Positions 63,392 to 64,000 of a DNA stretch of 64,000 nt are shown piece after piece. A program made the position numbers and the translations under genes. Origin of the DNA: Pseudomonadota bacterium (GTDB taxonomy: Bacteria; Pseudomonadota; Alphaproteobacteria; Azospirillales; Azospirillaceae). Where the stretch lies: positions 30,410 through 94,409 of the forward strand of contig JAFAFA010000138.1 of the NCBI GenBank assembly GCA_023423695.1. Direction: 5' to 3'. How positions within the stretch are numbered: the first letter of the stretch is position 1; every line of letters starts with the position of its first letter. The notes beneath the pieces are model-generated. The model was not told the origin of the DNA, did no database searches, and saw nothing but the letters and a program-made list of their open reading frames with translations.

Positions 63392-63419
63392 TTTGCCCCC
63401 ACGGCCGCTTCCCTATATG
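63392..63419 (+). promoter_or_regulatory. Candidate rnpB promoter
   Basis: TATATG (63414-63419) serves as the -10 box just before the RNase P RNA 5' end, with a weak -35 candidate TTTGCC (63392-63397) 16 bases upstream. Confidence 0.5.
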
Positions 63420-63426
63420 AACGACC

Positions 63427-63832
<406 letters not shown>

Positions 63833-64000
63833 TTCCCACACCACTGCCCATTCCATCCCAGTTCGGGTGGCCGACCGGGGCACATGATCCCATGCGCCCC
63901 CATGGCGGCACCCTTTTGCCCCCCTGCCGCCCAATCGGATGGTCCGGCGTGGGACGGCATGGGCGATTTCCCGCGTCATCCACAGGACGGGCGCCCCCCC
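63833..64000. promoter_or_regulatory. Region after rnpB with a candidate MraZ box
   Basis: Two consecutive 10-base units start with TGGG, TGGGACGGCA (63950-63959) and TGGGCGATTT (63960-63969), the spacing of MraZ operators. rnpB followed by the division and cell wall (mraZ) cluster is known in alphaproteobacteria, so the next gene beyond the window may be mraZ. This is inference from position and pattern. Confidence 0.35.

Overview
The window is GC-rich, densely coded DNA from an alphaproteobacterium, most likely Rhodospirillales and probably Azospirillum or a close relative. This is inferred from gene content and codon use, not from a database match. Supporting features are the NDUFA12-type complex I subunit beside an MlaD protein and a DUF2155 protein, a cysE-iscR-cysteine desulfurase block, orphan LuxR-type response regulators, several c-di-GMP proteins, and a class A RNase P RNA followed by a possible MraZ operator.

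Layout. 0.5-5 kb: two orphan NarL/LuxR-type response regulators, a degenerate alpha/beta hydrolase, a hypothetical protein, a YccF membrane protein and a PilZ-like protein. 5-13 kb: mutL, a zinc-ribbon membrane protein, a divergent NAD(P)-binding oxidoreductase/HxlR regulator pair, a trehalose-synthase-like GH13 enzyme and an oxalate/formate-type MFS antiporter behind an unusually structured leader. 13-25 kb: RNA modification (rsmD, rluB-like, tadA), a soluble chemoreceptor with duplicated PAS domains, a HEPN/MNT pair, purD, xseA, tcuAB and pyrC. 25-36 kb: a secreted Lys/Ala-rich protein, hisS, a large bifunctional penicillin-binding protein, an SDR, rplY-pth-ychF, and a Na/Pi cotransporter preceded by a clear PHO box. 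36-43 kb: an EAL phosphodiesterase, a Nudix hydrolase, a LysR-MFS pair, NDUFA12, mlaD, a lipoprotein, a DUF2155 protein and an alpha/beta hydrolase. 43-49 kb: a sulfur and iron-sulfur block (cysE, iscR, cysteine desulfurase, an HscB-like J protein, ferredoxin, mnmA), then tRNA-Met. 49-64 kb: a receiver-GGDEF cyclase, a methyltransferase with atypical composition, a sigma-54 activator, 5-oxoprolinase, a GNAT enzyme, a TerB/J protein, an unknown membrane protein, a Uup-type ABC-F ATPase, an EamA transporter, an AmpD-like amidase and rnpB.

How the parts work together. The best-connected unit is the sulfur block. CysE makes O-acetylserine for cysteine, the desulfurase mobilises its sulfur, IscR senses cluster status, the J protein and ferredoxin assist cluster assembly, and MnmA uses the sulfur for tRNA thiolation. 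iscU, iscA and hscA are absent from the window, and the J protein has lost its HPD tripeptide. The PHO box and transporter form a phosphate-responsive unit. PilZ-like, EAL and GGDEF proteins point to c-di-GMP signalling, but they are scattered.

Most of the window is ordinary housekeeping and accessory content, and I found no clearly new multi-gene system. The best leads are the HscB-like protein with DPE in place of HPD, a 38-codon Cys-rich reading frame coupled to the desulfurase stop, the palindromic operator words shared by the leaders of the antiporter and the GH13 gene, and the HEPN/MNT pair whose toxin motif lacks its histidine.
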